Part shown: positions 8,901-20,084 of the stretch, one piece after another | How positions within the stretch are numbered: position 1 is the first letter of the stretch | Layout: each line of letters begins with the position of its first letter | Made by a program: the position numbers and the translations under genes | Notes under the pieces: generated by a model | Seen by the model: the letters and a program-made list of their open reading frames with translations, nothing else | Database searches by the model: none | What the model was told of the DNA's origin: nothing | Assembly (NCBI GenBank): GCA_964036155.1 | Contig: OZ038422.1 | Span: 41,501,201 to 41,565,200, forward strand | Origin: Diploscapter coronatus | Taxonomy: Eukaryota; Nematoda; Chromadorea; Rhabditida; Rhabditidae | Reading direction: 5' to 3' | DNA: 64,000 bases

Positions 8901-11323
8901 GTAGACTACCTATGAAAATATTCTCGTATCATTTTCTTGAAAATTGATATTAAATTTCGGTTTTTTAGCTACTACAGTCGATTGTTTCAAAAATGAAGCT
9001 CCACTAGCTGGTTGTGGTAAGTCTTAACTATTTTTCAAACCAACTATTTTATTATCAACTCAAGAAGAAATCTATTACCCGAGTCCATAAATCTCATTGA
9101 CTATTTTCGAGAAATCATTTTGTTTTCTGGAAAAACTACTGTATATGTTCTGAGAGCATATTCATTCATTGAATTCGATTCAAATTCATACATCAAATTT
9201 TTAAGAATAGTGTATGAATTACAAAGAAAGCGTTATCACTTCTTTTTAACCGAACTTAGCTATCAACATCAAATTTACATGAATAAACGACCAAATAGTT
9301 TTTCAAAAATAGTATCATCTTACTCTTCCTCGATAATAATTCATTGTGATCGAGGAAAATGCCTTCTTTTTCAAGCAAAAAACGTTGTTTTTTTCAAATC
9401 TAAATTCAACAATTTCAGCTGAGCAATGTCCTGATGGCTGGACTTATGTTAGTGGCAAATGCTACCAGGTAATCGTTGAATATCATTTTCGTTTCAATTT
9501 TGTTTTGTGAATAGCAAGGATTTTACAGTATTTTGCTATTAATGTCGATTGGGACACGGCAAATGCGAACTGCACGGGACTGTGTTCAACGTGCCATCTA
9601 TCAAGGCTTTACAGCGCACAGCAAGGCCTGAACTTGTATAATTATAGTAAGAAATTTCATGAGAATTTATTAATGTATAAATTAATTTGGAACATTCGAT
9701 TTCTAAACTGCGTGTTTTTTTTCATTTTGCGGCATTAATAAGACTACTCACAAAAGAACCATCTTTGTAAAGCGAACCCTTCCTGCTGTAGCCTTCCCGA
9801 ATTTTTCGAACAATAAATTCCGCCTAGTATTTATCAAAAGATGTAATTTAACCTAAAACTCATCCAAATTATGTCGAAACTGGCCAAAATTTCTCACTAA
9901 CTAAATTTTATCAAAAATTAAACAAGGTAATTAAAATCGCCTATTGATTTTCTCATTATTTCAGTGTATACGAATGACTATGACGTCTACGTTTGGATTG
10001 ATGTACATAAAATCACCCCAGGTGATTCTACTGTGAGTCACCCTTCTACTTATAGGCAATTTTGAAAAGCAGGACGATAGAAACGCACGAAAATAGTAAA
10101 GGGTTAGGGGAGGGTAGTTTGAGCATCTTTTAACATGTTATTTCGTATGTTCCTATGATTTATCGTTCTACATTTCCAGGTTGCCTACTATGATTAGTTC
10201 AAGGATATTTGTTTTCATACTTTTCATCGCTCTGTATTTTTATCTATAAAAATTTAGCGTCTACAAAACAGTGATGGCCAGGAGTATGCGTGCATCTTTT
10301 GGGATACTGAAGACAGGCAAGTAAAAAAGTTTTTCTGTAACCATGGTTTTAATTGGATAATTGAATCAACAATCTATAGCAAGAATACTCTCGACTCTTC
10401 TAGAGAACTGGATTGGAACAGTGGGCATGACTCGTGCTGATGTCGCGAATGTCAAGGCTTGGTCGAGATTCTCGTATGGCGATCGCAACGAATCTCGAAC
10501 ATTCGCACGCATCAGCACAAGTCATGATCACTACATAAACCCAGGCCTTGAGTACATATAAAAAGAATAAGATATAATGAATGACTGAATTTTTAACTAG
10601 TGGATAATTATTAATTATATTTAGGGATCCGAGTAAGAAATTTAGTTAATCGCAACGGAAGTAGAATTTGATTTTCAAAAATGCACAAATATCGCAATAC
10701 CAAATCCCCATATTTTATAGTAGTGCGTTTCAGACTTGATAAATTTCGAACCGCAGTCAACCGCATGAAATGAGGTGGCATGCCTAATCGCGAGAGAAAA
10801 AAAACCATCCTTCTTTCCGCCTCTCAACAAAACATACTGTCTCTTTTCATGGAGTTGATTGCGGTTCGAAGTTTGCCAAGTCTGGTGTGTTTATGAAAAT
10901 CAGTTCTTCAATTTCCCGATGCGCTTTACTAAATTCCTTCAGGTGGCCTTGGAGATTGTGTTTATGTGAGTCATATTTTAATTCATTTAAATGTTTACCT
11001 TTTATAAAAATATATCGTTGTACAAAAATGAATTAATTTATACTGAGTGGATCATTTTCGAAAATGTAAAAATTATTTTCTTGTTGAGAGTTTGTAATAA
11101 TTTTATTTTGGTGAACTACTTTGACTATCTATTTCCTAAAATTTACTTGACTTCTCTACTTGTAAAAGAGATTTTGAAGTTGACTTAGATCAAGGAAAAA
11201 CGAATTAAATGTCATTAAATTTAAAAAATAATAACAACCCAAATGTATGTTTTATAATGAATATTTTAGCTATGGCATACTGGATTATGGTTCGACTATT
11301 ATGTAAGACTAAGTTTAATCTAA
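5904..11323 (+). CDS. Unit A: secreted pseudo-astacin / EGF / CUB / C-type lectin chimera (570 aa)
   Basis: Nineteen exons (first 5904-6060, last 11270-11323) join in frame. A signal peptide (about 1-25) is followed by RLKR, a furin-like site, with no normal propeptide. The astacin domain (about 34-229) keeps CESSNVGCKGGEQ and GFYTMERRSDRDNF. The zinc motif HExxHxxGxxH is K125-A126-x-x-H129...T135, so the catalytic Glu and two zinc His are lost; the Met-turn SVMHY is SVIHS (179-183). No protease activity is expected. Next come an EGF-like module (CPNPTVTC...CNCPLGHAGTTC), a CUB domain (about 268-395), PPPPPF, a 17-residue Thr/Ser linker and a C-type lectin domain (CPDGWTYVSGKCYQ...WIDVHK...GDCVYLWHTGLW). 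No EPN or QPD calcium motif is seen. The last lectin cysteine is lost to an early stop, and the intron after 10316 needs a GC donor. Confidence 0.85.
8132..8968 (+). repeat. Repeat-derived intron in unit A (also in B, absent from C)
   Basis: This 837-nt intron splits the Thr/Ser linker from the lectin domain. The unit B equivalent is 16469-17323; in unit C the two flanking exons are one continuous exon (25531-25632). The 3' half (about 8690-8935) matches the reverse complement of blocks in the loop of the fold-back element at about 46040-46190 and 46530-46630. A perfect 10-bp inverted repeat (CTAGACAGAC / GTCTGTCTAG, 8595-8635) lies in the middle and is kept in B. Confidence 0.7.
10731..10884. 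mobile_element. 154-bp hAT-like MITE in a unit A intron
   Basis: Terminal inverted repeats begin CAGACTTGATAAATTTCGAA at the left and, read from the other end, CAGACTTGGCAAACTTCGAA. Eight-base flanks GTGCGTTT (10723-10730) and GTGTGTTT (10885-10892) differ at one base and fit a target duplication. Unit C has the empty site (TAGTGCGTTTATGAAAA near 28420). An 8-bp duplication suggests a hAT-type origin. No coding capacity. Confidence 0.75.
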
Positions 11324-12250
11324 AAATACGAATGCCGTAAATTCTCTAATAGAATCTTTTTACTTTTGAGAGGTTGAAAATTAAAAGCCCCAAGGCATCT
11401 ATTACAGGTTTTACGGTATGAAATATTTTAGTTAAAAAATAGCTAGAAAATGAAAGGAAAGAGAAAATATGTATGACCAGGTTTGGGAGATTTAACCCGA
11501 TATTAGATTCGTTTAAATTTTTAAAGAAATATCACTTTTTATTATAAAGACGCATGAAAATAGATCAGAAACTATCACGCACCCTATAAAAAATTTCCTA
11601 AATCATATTCAATATTTAGTGCGACCATTTTACTCACTATGTCTGCGAAATAGACGAACGACTTACCGCGACATGCCCTCCTTCTTGATTATCTCTCTCA
11701 TCTGATATTTCATTTTTCAAATGAAAATTGAATAAAAAATTTCATTGTTATCAACAAGTATAAAATGAAAATAAATCGAAGGCTATAGTTCATTAATAAA
11801 GTTGCTTAACACTCTTCAGAAGAGCCAGATCAATTTAATTTTTATTCTCGGGACGAGTATCGACAAGTGAAACTGGCATCCATAACTTTCCTTTCTTAAA
11901 ATTCAAACTGCAGATGAATGACGAAACGGGAATCATAGTATTTCGTAAAGAAAACTGAACTTGAAATGCCCTACTCATGCATGTGTAACACATTCCTATC
12001 ATCACTTAAATTTGATTCAAGCTCTTCATTGAAGTGTTTTGATGACATGCAATTATTCATAGAGGCTACCTAGATTTGAACCTAGTGCTCAGAACGAATG
12101 TCTAAAGTTTAAATTGATTTTCTCCATAATGATGACTTTACATTCTTCCAAGGCGTTAGATAACTTCTATTCCGGAGTTCAGGACGTATTTCGGTAGACG
12201 AAACTGGCAAGGAATTAGCGCCCAGTTTCATTGATCTCAAATAGCGGGAA
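11324..12250. other. 3' flank of unit A, no gene seen
   Basis: This stretch is similar to the 3' flanks of B (20085-20870) and C (28940-31220) and so belongs to the duplicated unit. Short open frames are not conserved in phase. It ends at the fold-back repeat fragments. Confidence 0.5.
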
Positions 12251-12311
12251 TGATAAAGCTAAAACTAAAGATAAGCAGAGAAAGTTTTCTTTATACCTCC
12301 TACTTACAGTT

Positions 12312-12464
12312 AAAACCCCAACCCACTTTTGGAGGCGGGCCTGGTCTTCCCATTTTTGTGATTAGGGCTCATGGGTGTATCCACCCATATGGGTTTGGTT
12401 CGGATCCGGGACACTTTTGCAGTTGTCCGACCTTTGTTCGGGCTACTCAAAGAATGCGTCTTAA
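12312..12464. mobile_element. Fold-back family arm fragment, ends at TTAA
   Basis: It runs from CCCCAACCCACTTTTGGAGG to AATGCGTCTTAA (TTAA at 12461-12464) and matches one arm of the complete element at 45336-47330. The same fragment lies 3' of unit C at 31276-31427, so it was in place before A and C separated. Confidence 0.7.
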
Positions 12465-12514
12465 TACATTTTTGAAGACATTCCATGCCCGAACTGAATA
12501 GATTCCATTTTTAT

Positions 12515-12970
12515 GACGCATTCTTTGAATAACCCGAACAAAATATAAAGAGTGGCCGGACAACTGCAAAAGTATCTCGGATCCGAACCAAACTTATATG
12601 GTGGATACATCCATGGACCCTATTCACAAAAATTGGAAAGTTAGGTCCCGCCCCCAAAAGTGGGCGGAGCTAGGTGGGGGTCAAAGTTGAGCATTTTCAC
12701 GATTTGACACCCCTCAGGGGGTACAAAGAAAACTTTTTTGCTATGAAAGATTTTCGAGAAATTTAAAAAGGATAAATATAACCATGAAATGTACTTTCTA
12801 GAAATATATTGGTTTAGGGAATCAATCACTTGTTTGGGGCTGGAGGGGGTCCCAAAGTCAAAAGTTAGGCTTCCGCAACACCTATATTTTGCATAAAATC
12901 GCTCTCACTAAAAAAATTCCAACGAAAAACTCTTTCATTCAGTTAAGGGTTATGACTTTTTCTTCACATT
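12515..12970. mobile_element. Second fold-back arm fragment, opposite orientation
   Basis: Starting at GACGCATTCTTTGAATAACCC, the sequence reads inward through GTGGCCGGACAACTGCAAAAG, CCCGCCCCCAAAAGTGGGCGG and GGAGGGGGTCCCAAAGTC in the same order as 45340-45800, then fades. With the fragment ending at 12464 it forms two back-to-back element ends 50 bp apart. Confidence 0.65.
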
Positions 12971-15900
12971 CAGAAAATCACTTGCACCCTTTAAATATAT
13001 AAATATAAGGGGAAGATCCCTCAATTTGGCATTGATCCTAAAGCACTCAAATAGTCCACGCTATCGGCCTTTGTGTTCTGGTTCTGATTTATCTTCTCGT
13101 TCTTCATTAGCCTGTGGATTTTTCTCCTTCTCGCAGTCAGATTATCTCTAACCGGACATCAATGCCCCTCTCATCATCATGATATGCTGAAGTACAGTGA
13201 AATAAATCTAGCTGAGATAAATTCTTTGAAAGACATACAGAGAAAATATCTCGCTGTTTCTTGTTTTTTTTTCTCTATAAATGTCTCCCCAATCTCGGTC
13301 ATCTGATGATGGCTTACCAAACGACTGATTGTGGGAGAAGTCATATTCTAGTTGTGCTGAAAGGCGACTGACTATTCTTCAAAACCGTATAACCTATGAT
13401 AGAAGTCCACTCTCAAATACCAAAACGATAAATCTATGCATTGCCCAACTCAAATCATCTCAAGAATTGTCTTATAATATTCTTTAGAGAGTTTAAAGTG
13501 AATTTAGTTTTGATTGGAAGTGATTACAATCATTAGATGGTCAGTTATGGTGGTTTGAAATATTTCATTTTTGTTCGAAAATAGAGGGTTGAAAAATAGA
13601 AGGTCATTCCCTTCAATTAGAGGGAATACGATAATGATTCTTTAGCTTAGAATACCTATCATTATTTTCACTTTTCTATTTCCTATTGAAATAAATTTGA
13701 AAGTTATTAGAAGTACAATTTTTCCGATTCTTTACGGTTATCAGATTCCCACTATCATTAGAAAACTAGAAAACAGTCTAGAAGCAACGAGAGAGAAAAT
13801 ACTAAATCATTATTGAATGATAATGAACGAAATAGCGAGGAGATGAGAACATTTTTCTTCTTATATTTTCTTCAATACTTCTACACTTCTTTATCATTCT
13901 TTCCGAAACGCATCGCCGTAACTACTTCTGGCGATTTTGTCAACAGCTGATATGCTTGCCAGAGAAGAAGTTAACTGGCCGAAAACAGGCTCCTTAGGCA
14001 AGTGAAGTCAAAGGTATTCAGTTTTTGTCAATCAGAAATGAAAAAAATCGCATTGAATTGAGAAAGAGAGAGAGAGAGTTATCTCTTTATTCTTATACAT
14101 CTCAAACGATTGAATATCTCTCCGAATCGGAATGGAACTGCGATGATATTTCCCGATTCCTTGATTTCGTCAGAGGTGGCCATAAAAGAGAGATAGACAG
14201 ATAGAGAAGAATGAAGAAAGAATAAAGATCAAATAGTATGGGATATGAAGAGATTTTCTTCTATTTTCTTGCCAGTCTATATTCGGCTTTCATTCCTTCC
14301 TAAATATATCGTCGTCGATTACCTTCCCGATGCCTGTTTGAAAAGGAGACGCTTATTGAATAAAAAATAAAAAATCCTCAAGCAGTTCCAAAGATAGAAT
14401 AATGAAAAATAAAATCAGCACGGAAAAGGCTAGCATAAAAATATATGTCATAATTGACTAGAGTAAAGTCAGCTCAAATCTGTCATAAATGAATGATCTG
14501 AATTAGGCGCCTGGACTACTTAGAAAAGTTTGCCCTCGGCGAATGCATTTTCCAAAAAGTATGTAATGTGCAAAAAAAAATTTGCTTCGAATTTTCTACA
14601 AGAAAAGGATACTATTGTAGCCGTCCGACAAATTGATCACTCTCAAAATTATTTAGAAAAATTAGAATACGACAAATTAGGCAATAATGTCGAGAGGAGT
14701 ATAAATAGCCACGCTTGCCATTATCAACCATGACACATTCAAATCAGCTGCAAGCAGCAATGAATACACGGGGAGAAATGACCGATACTCCATCAATTCA
14801 CAGAAATGAACTGATCTACTCTTCCATTTTTCATACAACAGTAAATTGCTAATTTTGTATCAGAACACATTCGGCAATCATCGAAAGGTCATCCTCCAGC
14901 ATCAGATCATAATGAAAAATGAATATCTATATTTGTGCATTTGAAAATTACAAATTAGCATATTATCAGTTTTTGGCTAAATCAAGACCAAGCCCCAGTC
15001 AGAGCCGGTCAAAGACTAATTTTAGAAACTAAAAGGCAAAGAATCATTTTCAAAAAATTCAAAGATAAAGTCATAGACAAGAATTCACTTTCGAAATCCT
15101 AAAGTCAAAGACAAAGATAAAGTCCCCAAAAGCCCCCAACGGCAAAGAATTTCAAAGATAAAGACTTGATTCAGCCCTGACCCTAATAGAATCTATTTGT
15201 TGTACATCGCACGAAGGTTCTTTATCTAGCGTAAAAAATCGCATCCCAAACGGATTATCACATCGCCACATCTAAACGTACGCACATAAACACGCAAACA
15301 AATAAACAATTGAAAACTACTAAGGTTAGATTTAGCCATATCCCGAAGATCTATGTGCCCATCAGGCGAAAAAGCTAGGATTATATTTTTGAATATGCAA
15401 TTTTTGGCGGGAAACAGCAATGGCCGGATATTTCCGTCTACCTAAAAGCCCATTTCCGGCCACCGCTGGTTTTAAGTAGTCAAGCTTTAGCAGGCTTTTT
15501 TCATTAATTGATTTGATAAAGAAAGTTATGCCAACTGGATTATTTAAATTCAATATTTATTCACAATAGTTCTTGGCAATTGACAATATTTGTTTGAATG
15601 AATAAAATTAACAAATAATTAAGAGGCAATAATCTAAAGTATGACAAAATGAGTTCCTAATAATTACATTTCGTTAGTTTTATCGAAAAATGATGGTATG
15701 CTATTCACTGATAAGAATACCAAAATAATGCATAATATTTACATTGCTAAAGAGAGATTCTGAGAAACCAGCCCTAAGGGGATATCAACTAGAAGGAAAA
15801 GCGACTACTGAAACTAGCGATACATAGATGGACTGCCCGCGTCAACGCTATTTCGTCGATTTCGAGATGATAATGGATCTCTAATCATGGCTACCTGTAT
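12970..15900. other. Intergenic stretch, no gene recognised
   Basis: About 2.9 kb between units A and B with no frame showing conserved protein features. It holds a short GA microsatellite (near 14065-14080) and a degenerate run of AAAGACAAAG/AAAGATAAAG words at about 15010-15165. Nothing else could be supported. Confidence 0.5.
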
Positions 15901-15903
15901 CAT

Positions 15904-15911
15904 TATAAAAG
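15904..15911 (+). promoter_or_regulatory. TATA box of unit B
   Basis: TATAAAAG lies 102-109 bp before the unit B ATG at 16013. Unlike units A and C, no acceptor touches this ATG (TTCAACACAATG), so B probably has its own conventional core promoter. Confidence 0.5.
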
Positions 15912-16012
15912 CTGCCATCAGGTGATATATCCCTCACCTTCAGGGAAATTTCGCTGCCCTCTTTCATCCTGCGTTTGATTTTATCGCTTCCGAATTTCTT
16001 CCGTTCAACACA

Positions 16013-19000
16013 ATGACAGGAATCATCTTTTTTCTGTTCCACGCTTTATTCGCCGTTGTTAACCCATGTTTTCAAACAGTACCAGGTAATCTTTAGATCA
16101 ATTGACATTTATCTTATCAGCGTTTTTAGGAGACGATGCTACAACAATAATGCCTCCCTCCACGTCTACAGTGCCTTCTACCGAGACGATGGAAACAACT
16201 ACTCTGATTTCCACATCGACTTCTACAAGCACGCCCGCATCGACGTCTACGAGCACGTCCACATCCTCGTCTACAAGCACCCCCACATCGACTTCTACAA
16301 GCACGTCCACATCGACGTCTACAAGCACATCCACATCAACATCTACAAGCACATCCACATCGACGTCTACAAGCACCTCAACATCGACGTCTACAAGCAC
16401 CTCAACATCGACGTCTACAAGCACGTCCACATCGACGTCTACAAGCACGACCACCACGACCGCTTCATGTAAGTCAATATCTATGTTCGTTTTTAAACCA
16501 TACCCAATAGTGATTTAAGTAAGATTTTTTGCCGATTCCCTCGCATAGATATTATCGTCGTGTCTAGATCAAATTCTTCCAAATCGCATAGCGTCAAAAG
16601 AGGTAGTACCTAAGGAGGGAGAAAGAGGTTCCCATTTCATAACAGCACGCAATAATGTCCAGAAAAATAAGATAGGGGTTTATCTTTCCGGGTGATACCG
16701 TTGTTGGGACTGTTTTATGACACTAGAATAATGGGAAGATTTGAAGTAAAGTAAAATGTAAAGCATTTAGGTTAGTTTAGAATAGAAAATTATAGGTTCT
16801 TTTTTCATTACAAGAAAACTTGACCCGTTATTACCCGTTCCAATTTTACAAAATCGATCCATTCCCGTCCTAGAAAAGTGAATTTTGGGCAAGCCTGTCG
16901 AAGGCGATTCATGAAACTATCAATTAACTAGACAGACTGCGTTCGCGGTCACTCACTTGTCTGTCTAGGGACCGCTTCGCAGTCCGAAGTATTCTATATC
17001 TAACTTTTAGAAGAAGTTTTTTTTTTCAAAAATTCATAACGTTTCGAAAATCAAACGAATTCGAAAAATCTTTTCGGGATATAGGAGTTGAAGGGCAATA
17101 GTTCATTTTTACTTCCTAGTGTATCGCACTACAACTTTATCATGTCACCATATGGTCACTACCATTTGGTACAATACCATGTTTGGTATCGTTCGACTCC
17201 AAATTGAATGGGAATAAATAATACATGTCTCTAGCTTCAATTTGGGCCCAAATTTTGGTAGACTACCTATGAAAATATTCTGGTATCATTTTCTTGAAAA
17301 TTGATATTAAATTTGGTTTTTAGGTACTCCAACCGGTCTTTGTTTCGCAAATTCAGCTCCATCAGCTTGCTGTGGTAAGTCTTAGCAATTTTTCAAGCCA
17401 ACCATTTTATTATCAATTCAAGAGGAAATCTATTGCCCGAGTCCATAAATTTCATGAATCTTTTTCGGAGGAATCATTTTGCTTTCTGGAAAAAAACTAC
17501 TGTATATGTTCCGAGAGCATATTCATTCATTAAATTAGATTAAATTCATACATCGAATTTGTAGGAATAGTGTATAAATTACAAAGAAAACGTTATCACT
17601 TCTTTTTAACCGAACTTAGCTAATCAACATCAAATTTACATGACTAAACGACTAAATCGTTTTTCAAATCTAAATTCAACAATTTCAGCTGCACAATGTC
17701 CTGCTGGCTGGGATTTTGTTGAAGGCAAATGCTATCGGGTAATCGTTGAATATCATTTTCGTTTTAATTTCGTTTCGTGAATAGCAAGGAGTTTATAGTA
17801 TTTTCGTACTCTTGCCACTTGGAACACAGCAAGTGCGAACTGCAAGGCATTATGCGCCCCAGGAATTTGCCATCTACCAAGGCTTTACAGCCAACAGCAA
17901 GGCAGGGACTTAGCGGATTATGGTAAGGAAATTCATGAGAACTTATTAATATATAAATTGGAACATTCGATTTCTAAATTGCGTGTTTTTTCATTTTGCG
18001 GCATTAATAAGGCTGTACTCACAGAGGAAGCTAATGGCTAGAGAGGCCAAATCAGTTTTCAACATTGATTTTAACGTTTAAATTTGGTATCAGTCTGATC
18101 ATCGAAATCATGCTGATCTCAGAACTTTTTAGATCTCCGAAAATGATCTATCCTAAGTAAAGCTATGACCATCTTTGTAGAGCGAATCTTTCTGTTGTAG
18201 CCTTCTCGAATTCTTCGGACAATAAACTCAATCAGCCTACTATTTATTAAAAGATGTAATTGAGCGTAAAACTTATCCAAATTATGTCGAGACTGGGCAA
18301 AATTTCTTACTAACTAAATTTTATTAAAAGTTAAACAAGATAATTAAAATCATCTATCGATTTTCTCCTTTTTTCAGCGAATCCTATCGTTTGGATTGAT
18401 ATGCGCAGAATCGCAGGCAATTCTAATGTAAGTCATCATTCTACTTATAGGCAATTTTGAAAAGTAGAACGATAGAAACATACGACAATAGTAAAGGGTT
18501 AGGGGAGGGGCGAGTAGGCTAGAGCATCTTTTAACATGTTATTTCGTATGTTCCTATGATTTATCGTTCTACATTTCCAGGTTGCCTACTATGATTAGTT
18601 CAAGGATATTGGCTGCGAGTACTTTGTTCCCACGAGTGAGTACTTTGTTACCAAGAGTGAGTACATTGTTCCCAAAGATTTGAAATGAGCACATTGTTAC
18701 CAAGAATGAGTACTTTGTTCCCAAAGCAGAAATAGTGTAGGATAAGAAGAAAAAAGGAGAGAAATAGCGTTTGGTAACAAAGTACTCACTCTTGGTAACA
18801 ATGTGCTCATTATTTTCTTTGGGAACAAAGTACTCACTCGTGGTAACAAAGTACTCGCAGCCAAGGATATTTGTCTTCATACTTTTCATCGCTCTGTATT
18901 TTTATCTATAACAAATTTAGCGTCTAGAAGACAGTGATAACCAAGAGTATGCATGTAACCTGTGGAATAGTCCATTGTAAGTAAAAAAAGTTTCTCTGTA

Positions 19001-20084
19001 GCCATGGTTTTAGTTGGATAATTGAATCTCAAATCTATAACAAGAGTACCCTCGACTCGTTTAGAAGTCTGGATTGGAACAGTGGGCATGACTCGTGCTG
19101 ATGTCAGCGAATGTTAAGACTTGGCCGAGATTCTCGTGTGGCGATCGCGATGAATCTCGAACATTCGCATGCATCAGCACAAGTCATGATCACTACATAA
19201 ATCCAGACCTCGAATACATATAGAAAAGAGTAGGATATAATGAATGATTGAACTTTCAAGTAGTGGATAATTATTAATTATATTTAGATTTCCGGGTAAG
19301 AAATTTAGTTAATCGCAACGGAAGTAGAATTTGATTTTCAAAAATGCACAAATATCGCAATACCAAATCCCCATATTTTATAGTAGTGCGTTTCAGACTT
19401 GATAAATTTCGAACCGCAGTCAACCGCATGAAATGAGGTGGCATGCCTAATCGCGAGAGAAAAAAAACCATCCTTCTTTCCGCCTCTCAACAAAACATAC
19501 TGTCTCTTTTCATGGAGTTGATTGCGGTTCGAAGTTTGCCAAGTCTGGTGTGTTTATGAAAATCAGTTCTTCAATTTCCCGATGCGCTTTACTAAATTCC
19601 TTCAGTTAACCTTCCGAACTTGAACTGTGGTGTTGTAAGTCATATTTTTAATTCATTAAAATTTTTACCTTTTATAAAAATGAATTAATTTATACCGAGT
19701 GGATCATTTTCGAAAATCTAAAAATGATTTCTTCTTGTTGAGAGTTTCTAATAATGTTATTTTGATGAATTACCGTGATGATCTATTTCCTAAAATTTAC
19801 TTGACTTCTCTACTTATAAAAGAGATTTTGAAGTAGACTTAGATCAAGGAAGAACAAAATATCATTAAATTCAGAAATTAATAACAACCTACATGTACAT
19901 TTTATAATCAATATTTTAGCTAACGCCTAATGGATTATGGGGCAACACTCCTGTAAGATTAAGTTTAATTTGTAAAAATACGAATGCCGTAAATTCTCTA
20001 ATAGAACTTTTTTTTATTTTTGAGAGATTGAAAATTAAAGCCCCAAGGCATCTATTACAGGTTTTACGGCATGAAATATTTTAG
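16013..20084 (+). CDS. Unit B: secreted C-type lectin with long mucin-like stalk (317 aa)
   Basis: Ten exons join in frame: 16013-16085, 16130-16468, 17324-17374, 17689-17738, 17799-17922, 18378-18427, 18921-18976, 19065-19081, 19606-19634 and 19920-20084. Exon 1 is a signal peptide (MTGIIFFLFHALFAVVNP). Exon 2 is almost pure Thr/Ser with a few Pro, about 100 residues, a likely O-glycosylated stalk. The lectin domain follows: CPAGWDFVEGKCYR, TWNTASANC, WIDMRRIAG, DSDNQEYAC, DWN, LNCGV, NGLWGN and the closing Cys in LSLICKNTNA. No EPN/QPD motif is seen. The last 27 or so residues are an unusual tail read through a region that is untranslated in A. There is no astacin, EGF or CUB part. It lies between the two chimeric genes and is related to their 3' halves. 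Confidence 0.8.
16196..16458 (+). repeat. Ser/Thr-coding tandem repeat (mucin-like stalk of unit B)
   Basis: Imperfect repeats of a 12- to 24-base unit (ACATCGACGTCTACAAGC and variants) encode alternating Ser and Thr. Units A and C keep only about two units at the same place, so the stalk expanded or contracted by repeat slippage. The two other forward frames and the reverse frame are also open, which is a by-product of the repeat. Confidence 0.8.
18611..18862. mobile_element. 252-bp hairpin MITE with 9-bp target duplication
   Basis: The element starts GGCTGCGAGTACTTTGTT and ends with its near-complement AACAAAGTACTCGCAGCC. AAGGATATT is duplicated exactly on both sides (18602-18610 and 18863-18871). 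Units A and C show the empty site (TTCAAGGATATTTG). Inside are further copies of GTGAGTACTTTGTTACC. The 9-bp duplication suggests a Mutator-like source; it has no coding capacity. Confidence 0.85.
19394..19547. mobile_element. 154-bp hAT-like MITE in a unit B intron
   Basis: Same element as at 10731-10884, in the same intron position, with the same GTGCGTTT/GTGTGTTT flanks. The copies and about 100 bp on either side look identical, whereas the surrounding introns differ clearly. Confidence 0.75.

Noticed and set aside
10361..10561. Plus frame reading WIGTVGMTRADVANVKAWSRF as part of the lectin gene
   Set aside because: The frame is broken by indels in units B and C. Only the first 17 nt act as an exon (encoding the DWN part), with a GTGGGC donor that keeps phase in all three copies.
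10611..10808. Identical 65-codon minus frames in units A and B (19274-19471)
   Set aside because: They overlap the 154-bp MITE and intron sequence, have no motifs and reflect the homogenised tract.
15010..15165. AAAGACAAAG/AAAGATAAAG words as a possible array
   Set aside because: Spacing is irregular and units differ; low-complexity drift rather than a CRISPR or satellite array.
16056..16518. Three long overlapping frames, including His/Tyr/Lys repeats (+) and Val/Asp repeats (-)
   Set aside because: All are out-of-frame readings of the Thr/Ser-coding tandem repeat. Only the Thr/Ser frame joins in phase to the signal exon and the lectin exons.
18569..18889. Minus-strand 106-codon frame with repeated SEYFVTK-like words
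   Set aside because: It is produced by the subrepeats of the hairpin MITE and is absent from the empty sites in units A and C.
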